In this document: piece by piece, positions 8,041 through 17,361 of the stretch
How the letters are laid out: each line of letters opens with the position of its first letter
How positions within the stretch are numbered: position 1 is the stretch's first letter
Source of the DNA: Burkholderia sp. PAMC 26561
GTDB taxonomy: Bacteria > Pseudomonadota > Gammaproteobacteria > Burkholderiales > Burkholderiaceae
DNA: 64,000 nucleotides
Assembly: GCF_001557535.2 (NCBI RefSeq)
Contig: NZ_CP014308.1
Location: 682,001-746,000, forward strand
Reading direction: 5' to 3'
The notes under the pieces: model-generated
What the model was told of the DNA's origin: nothing
Databases searched by the model: none
What the model saw: the letters and a program-made list of their open reading frames with translations, nothing else
Program-made: the position numbers and the translations under genes

Positions 8041-9250
8041 GGTCAACGTTGGCACCTTACCGATGGAAAATCGTAAAGTCACACTTCGCGAGGTAGCCGA
8101 CTTCGCAGACGGACTTGAGCCTTTCGCGGACAACTTGCGCGAGCAGATACTTGCACCGCGACCCAGGAAAGTTGCGCCGTTCTATACCATTAGTGAATTG
8201 GCTGAGATGTGCAACATGACTCGTCAGCAGATTCAATACTTAGTCACCAAGGGAGAGGCCGGCTTGCCGATCGGCACTTTGAACGGCAGCGGCCGCAGCC
8301 GAACATTTACCCTGCCGGAGGTTCGCGTATGGGTGAAGATGGCTTCGGACATTTATCAAACCCGACTGGACGAAGGCGACGGAAAGTTTCGGGGCAAGAT
8401 ACTGACAACAGCACAACTTAAGGGCGGTTCGGCGAAGACCACGACTACGGTCTGTCTTGCTCAGGCGTTGACGCTGCTCGGCCGTAAAGTGTTGTTGATC
8501 GATCTGGATCCGCAAGCGTCGGCTTCAGAGTTGTGCGGTCTTTACGCGGAAAAGGAGGTCACTGGAGAAGACACCGTCCTTCCTTATATTTACGACCAAA
8601 ATATCGAGGGCGGACTTGCTGCAAAAGTCCAGTCGACTTACTGGGACGGTCTCGACCTCATCCCAGGGCACACCTTCCTATACGGCGCAGAGTTCCTGTT
8701 GCCCGCGCGTCAGAAAACAATCCAAGGTTATCGTTTTTGGGCGGTGTTGCGTCAAGGACTCGAACCATTGAAGTCGCTATACGACTATATCCTAATCGAT
8801 ACTTCCCCTTCCCTGTCTTACATGAATCTGAATGCCCTGCTTGCCGCTGACGCGTTGATTATGCCCATGGTGCCCGAAAATCTTGATTTCATCAGCTCGC
8901 TCGCTTTCTGGCGCTTGTTCTCTGATGTTGCGGAGGATTTTCTTCCTTATGAGGAGGACAAGGTTTACGAATGCATATCCGTATTGCTATCAAAGGTCGA
9001 CTACGGGAAGACCTCGTCGGCGCCGGTCGTACGCCAATGGGCACAGAGCGCGTACGGGCGGTGGCTCGATCCGTTTGAAATACCTGCAAGTTCGGTCATG
9101 AGCGGAGGTGCGCTGTCCTTTTCAACTGCGTTGGATGTTGTGAGCAGTCATTCGACGTCGAAGTCTTTACAGCGCGTCAAGCAGCCAATGATCCAATACG
9201 CGAAGTGGCTCGACGACATGTTCGTCAAATCCTGGAAGGAGTCGGCATGA
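8039..9250 (+). CDS. parA: ParA partition ATPase with N-terminal HTH (type Ia)
   Basis: 403 residues from ATG 8039, preceded by GGAG nine bases upstream; an in-frame TTG at 8024 is the less likely alternative. Residues ~40-100 form an HTH module (YTISELAEMCNMTRQQIQYLV...TFTLPEVRVWVKMA), typical of plasmid type Ia ParA proteins that also repress their own operon. The deviant Walker A is KGGSAKTTT, and Walker A' is LLIDLDPQAS; YILIDTSPSLSYMNLNALLAADALIMPM covers the Walker B/switch region. ParA forms dynamic ATP-bound patches on the nucleoid and positions plasmid copies through ParB. It overlaps parB by four bases (ATGA), so the two are translationally coupled. Confidence 0.92.
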   Translation: MVNVGTLPMENRKVTLREVADFADGLEPFADNLREQILAPRPRKVAPFYTISELAEMCNMTRQQIQYLVTKGEAGLPIGTLNGSGRSRTFTLPEVRVWVKMASDIYQTRLDEGDGKFRGKILTTAQLKGGSAKTTTTVCLAQALTLLGRKVLLIDLDPQASASELCGLYAEKEVTGEDTVLPYIYDQNIEGGLAAKVQSTYWDGLDLIPGHTFLYGAEFLLPARQKTIQGYRFWAVLRQGLEPLKSLYDYILIDTSPSLSYMNLNALLAADALIMPMVPENLDFISSLAFWRLFSDVAEDFLPYEEDKVYECISVLLSKVDYGKTSSAPVVRQWAQSAYGRWLDPFEIPASSVMSGGALSFSTALDVVSSHSTSKSLQRVKQPMIQYAKWLDDMFVKSWKESA

Positions 9251-10218
9251 GCAATATCAGAGAGCAGCTAATGGCGAAAACGGCGAATTTGCCTACCCCG
9301 GCCGATTTCAAGGGTGACAGTAAAAAAGATAAATCCGGTCGCGGCCCGCAGACGATGCCAGGTATCACCAGTGCGCTCGCTGCGGCGCAATTGCGAATTC
9401 AAGAGCTGGAAGCAAAAGGAATCGCAACAGATATTGAAGTGGATTTTGTGACCCCAAATCCGTGGCAGCCACGACGCCAATTTAATGAGGCGAAACTTGC
9501 GGAGCTCGCTCGTTCCATCGGCGAAGTCGGTTTGCTACAGGCTGCGACAGTCCGCAGAGTGGGGGACGGGTTCCAGCTCGTCGCTGGGGAACGGCGTTGG
9601 CGAGCGCACAAGTTGCTTAACAAGCAGAGCATTCGAGCGGTGGTGATTGAATGCAGCGATCAGGATATGGCCGCTTTGGCGTTGATGGAAAATGTCACGC
9701 GCGATGATCTTACCGACTACGAAATTGCAATTGCGGTTCGCCGCGCAGAGAGCGAGTTTCCGCAACGTACCCGGCTCGCAAAGGTTATGGGCGTGACTCG
9801 GAACGATCTATACAAATTTCTTGCGTTCGATGAACTGCCTGACTTTATCAAGAGTGATCTTGATCTTAATCCATCGCTGTTAGCCGCGAACTCCGCGCAG
9901 GAGATTGCCAATGCGCTCAAGAAGACGGGGGAGGCAGGGCTAAAAGCAATAAAAGACCTTTGGCCGCTTGTTGTGAATGGTGATTTAGTTCCGTCGAAGG
10001 TCGCTGCATCGATCAATGCGCAAGTAACTAGAGGCGTTTCGGCTGCGGATGCTGGTGGGCGCAGCATTCTCAAAATCTTTTCAGGAAAGATTCAGGCCGG
10101 CAGCATCACCAAAGACGTGAAAGGTTTGACGATCAAATTCAAGGCCGGAGTGGTGACTGAAGAGCAGGAGACTCTGCTCCGTGAGCAGATTGGAAAGATG
10201 TTTTCAATTACGGAGTAG
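9247..10218 (+). CDS. parB: ParB centromere-binding protein (CTPase family)
   Basis: 323 residues. ATG 9247 overlaps the parA stop as ATGA and is preferred to the upstream GTG at 9205. The N-terminus carries a ParA-interaction region; NPWQPRRQFNEAKLAELARSIGEVGLLQ is the ParB/Srx box I, and GERRWRAH (about residues 114-121) is the arginine-rich CTP-binding box II. ALMENVTRDDLTDYE follows, then an HTH (TRLAKVMGVTRNDLYKFLAF). The last ~60 residues form a dimerisation-like region rich in K and V. It would load at parS and slide as a CTP clamp. The palindromes just downstream are the obvious candidate parS sites. Confidence 0.92.
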   Translation: MSNIREQLMAKTANLPTPADFKGDSKKDKSGRGPQTMPGITSALAAAQLRIQELEAKGIATDIEVDFVTPNPWQPRRQFNEAKLAELARSIGEVGLLQAATVRRVGDGFQLVAGERRWRAHKLLNKQSIRAVVIECSDQDMAALALMENVTRDDLTDYEIAIAVRRAESEFPQRTRLAKVMGVTRNDLYKFLAFDELPDFIKSDLDLNPSLLAANSAQEIANALKKTGEAGLKAIKDLWPLVVNGDLVPSKVAASINAQVTRGVSAADAGGRSILKIFSGKIQAGSITKDVKGLTIKFKAGVVTEEQETLLREQIGKMFSITE

Positions 10219-10315
10219 AAGGCAATCGTACCTTTATGGTTTGCTCTTGCTGAACGGGTAGCGCTTTGGATCCGCAGTCTTGGTGACTCTTGCACAAAAT
10301 TGCGTGCGTTGGAAA

Positions 10316-10333
10316 GTGTTCTGATCAGAACAC
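10316..10333. promoter_or_regulatory. parS: Candidate parS site 1
   Basis: GTGTTCTGATCAGAACAC is a perfect 18-bp palindrome about 100 bp after the parB stop. Repeated perfect palindromes directly downstream of parAB are the standard place for the centromere. Binding by this ParB is inferred. Confidence 0.7.
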
Positions 10334-10653
10334 TATTTATTTTGTTCTGCCCATTCAGCCTGCTCCCGTAGCAAGGATAACAATCTTCGTGCGCCCAAAG
10401 CACCATGTCGTGATTGAACAAATATCAATCGCGAGGTGGGAATAGCACGCAGCCCGCGCTGACCGTCGTTACAAAATTGGTGGGAAGACACATTTCGAAT
10501 TTGATGAGCGACCGGCTTAAGCACCGCGTGTGGATCACTGAAGCGGCACAAACACGCTTTCTTAATTACCGAGGCGAGCGGCGAATGATAGCTGGCAGCA
10601 GCGCGAACCCGAAGAAGTTGTGCGTTCACGTTTAATGATGCTGGATTCAGCTC

Positions 10654-10683
10654 GGCGTGCAAGTTGGCGCACGCCTTTTTTTT
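10654..10683 (+). terminator. Rho-independent terminator in repeat block A
   Basis: GGCGTGC pairs with GCACGCC across a short loop and is followed by eight T residues, a textbook intrinsic terminator on the plus strand. The matching place in block B (about 11117-11144) keeps the T-run but has lost base pairing in the right arm (GCGTATG). It could end the parAB transcript or a separate non-coding RNA. Confidence 0.65.
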
Positions 10684-10811
10684 GTAAGAGGGCTGTGTTC
10701 GTCGTGCTCGCAAGAGACCGGACTCACACGCAAGGAGCCGTGTCGATGTCTGCCGACCAGCGCTAAATGAATGGTAAGCGCCGTGTGCACCACAGTGTTT
10801 TGGTGAAAACC

Positions 10812-11245
10812 GCACAAAATTACATGCGTTAGAAAGTGTTCTGATCAGAACACTTTCTACTTTGAGCTGCTCATCCATCCTGCCCGACAGCGCGGTAACA
10901 ATCATCGCGCGCTCAAGGCACCCCTTCGTCATTAAACGATTGTCGATTGCGAAATAGGACTAGCAGGCAGCCCGTGCTAGCCGTCGTTACAAATTGGCTG
11001 GAAGACATATTTAGAATTTAGTATGCAACCCGCTAAAACACCGCGTGTGAATCACCGGAGCAGCGCGAAGGCCGGAAAGAGGTGCGGTCAATTTTTGATG
11101 ACGCAGGATTCAAGTCGGCGTGCAAGTTGGCGTATGTTTTTTTTAAGGGGGCTGCGTTCGCCGTGCTCGCTAAAAGGCGGGACAGATACGCAATGAGCCT
11201 TGTCGGTGTTGACAACCCTGCGCTAAAACTGTTCCTCCCGTAGTC
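10812..11245. repeat. Direct repeat block B carrying parS-like site 2
   Basis: This is a second, diverged copy of block A: GCACAAAATTACATGCGTT, the perfect palindrome at 10836, CACCGCGTGTGAATCAC, then GGCGTGCAAGTTGGCG with a T-run. Reading frames present in block A are interrupted here, supporting a non-coding role such as an extended partition site. Confidence 0.65.
10836..10853. promoter_or_regulatory. parS: Candidate parS site 2
   Basis: An identical copy of GTGTTCTGATCAGAACAC, 520 bp after site 1, with conserved flanks (GAAA before and CTTT-like after). Confidence 0.7.
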
Positions 11246-11445
11246 TGCTCTGCCGCCTACCAATGAGGTGTGTTCAAAGCAAGCGCTCTCGCCCGCTAAT
11301 CGATAGAAACAGTTGAACGCGCGCTGTATTAAGCTCCGCTTTCAGCACTCAGTACGGTGCCCGAATCATTGCGTCGTCTTAGATGCCGCTGCCTAACAGT
11401 TCGCAACTCTCTTGGCGTCAACACTCTCAAGTCGCGTTTATAGAA

Positions 11446-11463
11446 ATGTTCTAATCAGAACAC
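11446..11463. promoter_or_regulatory. parS: Candidate parS site 3 (imperfect)
   Basis: ATGTTCTAATCAGAACAC differs from sites 1 and 2 at two positions, which breaks the palindrome slightly. It keeps the flanking TAGAAA...TTTTT context. The spacing from site 2 is 610 bp. Confidence 0.6.
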
Positions 11464-12327
11464 TTTTTCCTTCGCTGCGAGCGGTGTTTTGCAGCCTCAA
11501 GGCAATAGTCAATTGCAGTCGTGCTGGCGATTTGTAACGAACAAGACTGATCGTTTCACCGGGACCGCATGTGAGGCGCTTCGAGCGTGGTGTAGAACGG
11601 GACGCGAGAAGGGTTTCTTACCTTTGACCTGCGATGACGCTGACGCGCAATAGGGAGCAACAACGGGCGGTGCGAAGGACTCACGGAAAATGTAATAAGC
11701 GATGGAAGATCGTTGCGGCAATGTCGCGCGGACTTGGACGTTTGTGTCTTTTCTTTAATCAGTTTCTTCCAGTCGCGTTACAGCTTGCCCTGCAGGTTTT
11801 TGAGTCGGCAGACAGGCAAGCGTACGCCTGTATGAACCACATTTACCGGCTGTCCCTGTGCTTGTCGAAGTGTGCAAAACACGAGATTGGCGCGTGCGAA
11901 AGTGAACACGATCAGTGCTGGGTGGCCGGCATTGAAAGGCACTGAAGCGCAATCTGATCATGCGCCTCACGAACGAGATCCATCCGATGCAAGCGCTTTG
12001 ATTCGCTTTCCGTTGGAGACAACTAAATTCTCAGCGAATTAAGTTTTTCCAACGTCACAGTCCCTGCTCGGCGCCGTTAAACAGGGTGCTGCATTGTCGC
12101 CGCCGAATACGCTCTAACTGAGCTTTAAGGTTTTACTGCGATCGCTGCAAATCTGCATTAGCTGTAACAAACCGCGGAGGTTGCTAACGCGTGGGGGATT
12201 GAGCTTGAGAGCACTCAAATCAATCGCTAATCCGTGTAACAGCGTGCGCATGAAGCTAATTAGTAATGCCCCGACGCAAGGCTAGTAAAGCCCGTTTTCG
12301 ACATGAGCTTGCGGGATTGGGTACTGT
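11464..12327. other. Gene-free stretch between the partition site and the IS element
   Basis: About 860 bp with only short, low-quality frames (for example 11634-11945 on the plus strand, 103 codons, no recognisable family and no good ribosome-binding site). I see no further full copy of the parS palindrome here. Confidence 0.4.
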
Positions 12328-12335
12328 GTATACAT

Positions 12336-13407
12336 AAGGGCTATCCACTTAGAGCCACCATCCCGCAAGCCGAAATTTAAGCGTCGCGAGATGTTCTTTT
12401 TGCGATCTGACGGTAGGTGATCGGGTCGGCTTGAACGGCCTGTTCGAGCAAGCGGTAGAAAATAAGGCCGCGAGAACGTGACGCGCGTCGGTTGAAGCGG
12501 AACACGAATTCGTCGAGATAGTGTTCCAACTGGGCCGGCTTAACTGCTCCTAGATGTGTACCGAGGAGCCAGCGCTTGAGCAACGAAGCCACCCGATGTA
12601 CGCCAGGCAGCGGCATGTGAGCTGGAATGGCATCCGCCGGTATCACGTTTCTGACCACCGTCCGTTCATGCTGATATTCCTCCCGCAGGTCCCGGTAGAT
12701 GGCTGCGCCGTCCGTACGCAGCACGGAGCCGCGTTCCACGACTTCTCTCACGAACGGAACGATGTTGGCGCCCGACTCCGCTTCAATTCGCTGGATACGG
12801 ATACGGCCGAACCCTTTTGGCACCAAGATTTCCACGGCAATCACCACGATAGCTTTAGTGGTCAGCCCCCTCGTGCCTTTACCGACGGGGGTAACACGGC
12901 GATCACGAATTGCAAGATAGCTCTGGTCTACTTCGACGATGCCTTGCAAGCGCTCTCGCCCCGGGCGAACCATCGCCCGCCGAAAGCGATGCAGAATGGT
13001 CCAGGCGGTTTGGTAACTACCAAAGCCCAGTACACGCTGCAAACCCAAGGCGCTCATGCCTGATTTCTGGCTCGTAATATGCCACGCAGCTGCCAGCCAA
13101 ACCTTGAGGGGCGTGCGTGTCTTATCTAAAATCGTACCTGACGTAACCGTGCACGAATGGCGGCAGGCTCTGCAGATCAGGCGTCCGCGGCTACTTCGAT
13201 ATGGTTCACCCTTAATTCTACAATCCGGGCAAGCGAATCCATCTGGCCAGCGCAGTCGCTGAAGATAACGCGCGCAGTCGTCCTCGGTGGCAAACCATTC
13301 TTCAAACTGGTTCCACGTCCGAGGGTAGTCGACGCCCGCAAGAGGGGTAGGTTGAAATTCGCTCACGCCGACATGATCGCTCCGTTGGCGCTAAGTGAAT
13401 AGCCCTT
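12336..13407 (-). mobile_element. Complete IS1595-type insertion sequence (1072 bp)
   Basis: The ends AAGGGCTATCCACTTAG and (inverted) AAGGGCTATTCACTTAG form ~25-bp terminal inverted repeats with a few mismatches. The flanks GTATACAT (12328-12335) and ATATACAT (13408-13415) look like the 8-bp target duplication expected of IS1595 elements, differing at one base. A single transposase gene fills the element. The element appears intact. Confidence 0.85.
12377..13366 (-). CDS. IS1595-family transposase
   Basis: 329 residues. The N-terminal zinc-ribbon-like region has CPDC...CRAC cysteine pairs (about residues 46-69), as in the IS1595/ISXO2 family. The ISXO2-type catalytic domain follows, with VEVDQSYL (first Asp), VLRTDGAAIYRDL (second Asp) and GVHRVASLLKRWLLGTHLGAV...HYLDEFVFRFNRR, the family's late H/N-type signature. 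It makes a DDE-like transposase whose third acidic residue is often replaced in this family. The frame is uninterrupted, so it may be active. Confidence 0.9.
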   Translation of the reverse strand: MSEFQPTPLAGVDYPRTWNQFEEWFATEDDCARYLQRLRWPDGFACPDCRIKGEPYRSSRGRLICRACRHSCTVTSGTILDKTRTPLKVWLAAAWHITSQKSGMSALGLQRVLGFGSYQTAWTILHRFRRAMVRPGRERLQGIVEVDQSYLAIRDRRVTPVGKGTRGLTTKAIVVIAVEILVPKGFGRIRIQRIEAESGANIVPFVREVVERGSVLRTDGAAIYRDLREEYQHERTVVRNVIPADAIPAHMPLPGVHRVASLLKRWLLGTHLGAVKPAQLEHYLDEFVFRFNRRASRSRGLIFYRLLEQAVQADPITYRQIAKRTSRDA

Positions 13408-13415
13408 ATATACAT

Positions 13416-14007
13416 ACAGCTCTAAGACGAAGCCATGGGTAAATGACCGCAATCAGGGAGATCTTGCGATGGGGTTGGTCATTTGGAAAGCAGTGCTGCC
13501 TACGTCGCTCCTGTTTATTATCGCCGACGCGTGGACGCTGTATTTGTCGGTCGTAGGTCATCGAATCGACTCTTGAAGCGCGAGTTCAAGTGAGCTGGGC
13601 GACTTGATAAAAACCACTGACACTGTTCTGGCGAACAACCTCATATCCTGCTACCTAGCAGGCAATGATTTCCGTCTCCGATCGTGAAACAATTTAAAAT
13701 TTTCACCGACCAGATTTTATTTAGCGTTATCAATGACTTATTGCGTGTTTATGAGATTGTTTCACGAGATTGTGTGTGCGCTCTGCCGTTCGACGGGCAA
13801 GATACGCGACAATGTCTAATTCTCACCAAAATCCGTTGAGTGTAGCCGATCGCGTACTTTTCACTACGTGTATTGTAACCATCAGTACATGCATAGTTCG
13901 ATGCCGCAGCTAATTCTCGGCCGATAAATCCCAATGCATCGAAACTGCACTGCAGAGAAGATACAACCCCCTCCAGTTGCTTGTACCAAACGGCGAAGCC
14001 CTAGATT
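13416..14007. other. Non-coding stretch with a long inverted repeat
   Basis: No supported gene. CGTGAAACAAT (13683-13693) is inverted as ATTGTTTCACG (13756-13766), 62 bp apart, in an AT-rich setting. Its function is unknown. Confidence 0.4.
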
Positions 14008-14600
14008 CTAGTGAAGAATCTTTAATTTGGAGCGGTACTGCGTCTCGAAGGCGAATAGGTTGACCGATGCAGGCTTCTGCGCAGGCAGCGGCTCGCCAAG
14101 GTAAGAAAAAACGTAAATCGCCTTGCGCATGTCCACAGGATCACGGCTGATGTATGCGCGAACGTCCGAGGCAATCAGCGCACCGGCCATCTCTGAACTG
14201 TCCAAGCACGAATCGAACGATGAGCTCGGCATTAAACCCGCTTAGCTCGATGCGAACGCCAGCCAGCCAAAGCACCACTCGGTCACGCGAGTACGATGCG
14301 TGCAACGGCGGTGTTGCGTCGGGCGACAACGGCATCGAACCCGTATCTGTATAGGACACGATGAATGCCGCATCTGTAGTAATTGCAAGCTCCAGTTGGT
14401 TCTCTTTGAGGGAATCCGAAAACTTCTTGCGCCACAGACCAAACGTGCTGACCGCGAGTCCGCGCTCTCGGGAAAACCGTCGGCCGCCGAGTCCACTCGC
14501 CTTCTACGATGACACTATCTCCTGCCAGAATACTTCGCCTGATGCGGCCGGGGTCTGCCCAACGGGGTTGCCGCTTTACTGATTTCACCTTCCATCGCAT
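14008..14600 (-). pseudogene. IS66-type tnpA-tnpB remnant
   Basis: On the minus strand, 14600 to about 14145 contains fragments in shifting frames that resemble the IS66 accessory protein TnpA (for example RDRVVLWLAGVRIELSGFNAELIVRFV). Then 14232-14008 resembles TnpB (SDVRAYISRDPVDMRKAIYVFSYL...SVNLFAFETQYRSKLKILH; family core 'VxLAxxPTDMRKGxxGL...LFVFxNRRRxRxKxL'). The conserved DMRK is kept, but the starts are lost and frames change. No tnpC is seen, so this is a dead remnant. Confidence 0.6.
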
Positions 14601-15232
14601 TGCCTTTGTTCTTACGAAACCAGTACCTTCGTATCCATGGTGTCGTAATTCGAGCCGGATACGCTGACGATTACGCTCTTAGATGGAAATCAAATGATGC
14701 GCCGTCGGCGGGTTCCGCGTGTTCACCTGTGCGGCGGTGCACGATTCTCTACTAGGGGAGGGGAGCAATTACGACTTTTCTTATAATTAAAAAATGCAAC
14801 TAACCGTCTGTTCCTTTCAACTGCGCAAAGTTAAATGCTCTATACATCGTCGAGCAAGGCTATAGCGAATCGTCCCGCAGGCTGCTGCCAAGTTGCAGTT
14901 GTTTGCAAATTCATACGTCGCTGGACCGACTAAAAGCCAACGTAATATAGTGCCGGCAGCAAATTTGACCCCAGCGCCGCACAGGAGCAGCGGTTTGTTA
15001 GACAAATCACTCCCAAACGGAAATGTCGTGATTTTATTGCGTGAAATTGCTTGTGGGCGACGCACGATTCACATTTGGTCCATCTTATGTGTGGTGTGAG
15101 CCGATGAGCTCAAACAGTTAGCGTCCTCGAACCCGTACCATCGTGACAACGACGGATCGGTTATCTTTAAGTTCAGGAGGACTCCTAGGTAGGCTGCCAT
15201 CTGTCCTTCTTTTATCGTTTCGTGACAAAGCA
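14601..15232. other. Stretch with no supported gene
   Basis: About 630 bp between the IS66 remnant and the YhcG-like pseudogene. It has short frames only and no recognisable motif or repeat. Confidence 0.4.
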
Positions 15233-15560
15233 ATGTCTAACGTCGTTTTGAGCAGCACTGAGTACAAAGGCATTCACGGCGATATCATCGCAATCACCGA
15301 GGGCAGCCGCCGAGCCGCAGCGCTCAGCGTGAACGCGGCAATGACCGCAACCTATTGGGAATTTGGCCGACGTGTCGTCGAGTTCGAACAAAGTGGAAAA
15401 ACCGGGCAACGTATGGTCAAGCGCTGCTTGTTCGACTGCTGTCTCACGGTCCAGACAGTTGCGCTTGGGATAAATGCGGATGCCACCGACCGTCTTGCCG
15501 GTCACCAGCCATCAGGCGTTCCTTGCCTGGGAGAGCCCGCTAGGCCCGAAAACGATAAAG
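15233..15560 (+). pseudogene. YhcG/DUF1016-type nuclease, N-terminal fragment with frameshift
   Basis: From ATG 15233 the frame reads EYKGIHGDIIAITEGSRRAA and AALSVNAAMTATYWEFGRRVVEFEQSG, the hallmark N-terminal domain of DUF1016 (YhcG) proteins. At about 15400 the match moves to the other frame (RATYGQALLVRLLSHGP; family 'xxYGExLLxxLSxDL'). The PD-(D/E)XK nuclease domain that normally follows is missing. YhcG proteins are about 340 residues and associate with restriction or defence islands; this copy is dead. Confidence 0.7.
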
Positions 15561-15611
15561 TTGCGCATTAGGCGGCAGGAAATGGCGTTCGACTTGTAGA
15601 GATTTATCTCT

Positions 15612-16472
15612 ATGCGTGACGGCCCAAATATACCGCAGGCATACGACGCACTATGGGCAGACTACGAGTACGAGAAGTAGCGGTTCATCGGGTAAGCGAC
15701 GCGGCCGGTTCAGTACCGCGATATCTCGGAATTTGACGACACCTCGAATCGTCATTTGACCTTTAGCGGCGTACGTTTCGAAACGCAAGGACGTGGGGCT
15801 TGAGTACCTATCTGGATGTTATCCGCTTTACACGCGTGCCGGTGCACAGTTCATTGATGCGCAAGGTGAGGAGCATCGCAATGTATTTGACCTGCGATAT
15901 ACGGGGAAAGTCTCTGCTTGAGATTGGGACGTAGAGTCGATGTTTGAAACGGGTAACGTCGGCGAAAAGACGATTGGGGCATGGGCGGTTGGCTCGCTGT
16001 TCGGCTGCACGCAGAATTCCCTCTGGACGCCCCGATTCGGCTTGCAGGTTGAAGCAGCATCCGGTGACCGTCACTTGAACGACGGCCGCGTTGAGACCTT
16101 CAATCCGCTTTTCCCAAACTGTTATTAGTTCATGTTTGCGGGCTACACCGGGTATGCAAACCTCATCCATGTAAAGCCCTCTTTTTCGCTCAAACCGTCC
16201 AGCAAACTTGCCTTATTGTTCGCTGTAGGTTTGCAATGGCGGATGAGCACGAACGATGCGATTTATCAGCAGGGAAGTGCTGTTGTCCCGATACTGCTGG
16301 GCACCGCACGCGATGGACTGGCGCCTACTTACAGATACGTGCTGACTGGAGAGTGGCGACCAACCTTGTTGCATCCGTAGAGGCCGTGCATTTCCGGGTC
16401 GGGGATTCTATCCGCGAGCTGGGCGGGAGCAACTCGGGCTATGTGGGGCTGGAGCTGAAGTATGGCTGGTAG
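15612..16472 (+). pseudogene. Alginate-export-type outer-membrane porin, decayed C-terminal part
   Basis: The 860-bp stretch reads as one beta-barrel protein across several stops and shifts: RDGPNIPQAYDALWADYEYEK, then YRDISEFDDTSNRHLTFSGV, FETGNVGEKTIGAWAVGSLFG, WTPRFGLQVEAASGDRHLNDG, GYTGYANLIHVKPSFSLKPS, LALLFAVGLQWRMSTNDAIYQQ, and a final SNSGYVGLELKYGW with the aromatic C-terminus of a barrel. The pattern matches the alginate export (AlgE-like) family. The signal peptide and first half are missing, and tryptophan codons have become stops (15683 region). Confidence 0.65.
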
Positions 16473-16669
16473 GGTCGCGTGGGCGCGGCTTACGCTTCCC
16501 ATGTCCCGTAAGAAAACAAAACTTCACCATGGCTGTCCAGGATACGCTCGCGCGCTCGGAATTGCCTATGAATAACGTCCAGTTCCTCCATTACCTGCTG
16601 GCGCTAATGGTGGGTGTACACGCGAATTGCTCTATGGTTTTTTAAGGAGCGACCACGGAAAGCACGGGA

Positions 16670-17075
16670 ATGACTGATCAGCAGCGTCGAACAATAGCTC
16701 TGGAGTATCTGCAGCGCCTCGACTCCCGAGTACATTTTTCGAGCTGTTCGATGACCAAGCCCAGGTTTATTTTCCGAAGTGGGGACTTGCAACAGGGCGC
16801 ATTGAGTACGAGTGGCTTTTCTCGGACCTCGGCAAGATGGCTGCGGAGTTTAGACACGACCACGCCTACTCAACTTTATCCAGCAGGGGGATGTTGTTGT
16901 CATCGAAGGAACGAGCTCAGATGTGACTTCAAATGGCGTCCGCTGGAGCGCCGAACAATCGTTGGCTGGGAGATGGTGTGATGTTTTTGCAATACTCGAT
17001 TTTAGGATTCAGCGGTGTTTCATCTATCTGGATCCTGACTACGAGGGCGCGGATACTGTTCGTTACCCATGGCAT
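16670..17075 (+). pseudogene. NTF2/SnoaL-like protein, frameshifted
   Basis: MTDQQRRTIALEYLQRLDS begins a SnoaL-like fold. The sense then moves to another frame (ELFDDQAQVYFPKWGLATGRIEYEWLFSDLGKMAAEFRHD) and again at about 16880 (FIQQGDVVVIEGTSSDVTSNGVRW, then AGRWCDVFAILDFRIQRCFIYLDPDYEGAD). Reassembled, it is a ~135-residue cone-shaped NTF2-like protein, often annotated as nuclear transport factor 2 family or ketosteroid isomerase-like. At least two indels make it non-functional. Confidence 0.65.
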
Positions 17076-17361
17076 GCGCAGCAAACTCGCCTAACGAGGC
17101 ATAGTAGACTGTCTGCGGTGCTTACGAGGCGGTTGAGTTGTGCCAACTATGTAGGAAAGGATGGCCGAAGATTTGTTGGCTCTTGCGATTACCCGTCGAC
17201 GAAAGGAGCCTGCCCGGCGCGCCGGTAGCTTCGCCTCAGGGAGGCGCCGCGCTCGGTTAGCTTTCCTGGCGCCCGTGACTTGGTACCATTAAAAATATCC
17301 TAGGCAGTCCGCGTCACTACGGCGCCCCGTTCCCTCAAAACACTATTCTGCAAACACCAAC

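Larger units (their letters stand above)
10292..10760. repeat. Direct repeat block A carrying parS-like site 1
   Basis: This block begins GCACAAAATTGCGTGCGTT, runs through the palindrome at 10316, and continues past CACCGCGTGTGGATCAC to a hairpin with a T-run. A diverged copy follows at 10812-11245 with the same order of segments. No reading frame is conserved between the copies, so the duplication looks non-coding. The offset between copies is 520 bp. Confidence 0.65.

Noticed and set aside
10333..10932. 199-codon minus frame across the parS repeats
   Set aside because: Spans the palindromes, is Arg/Ser-rich, and is not conserved between the two repeat copies.
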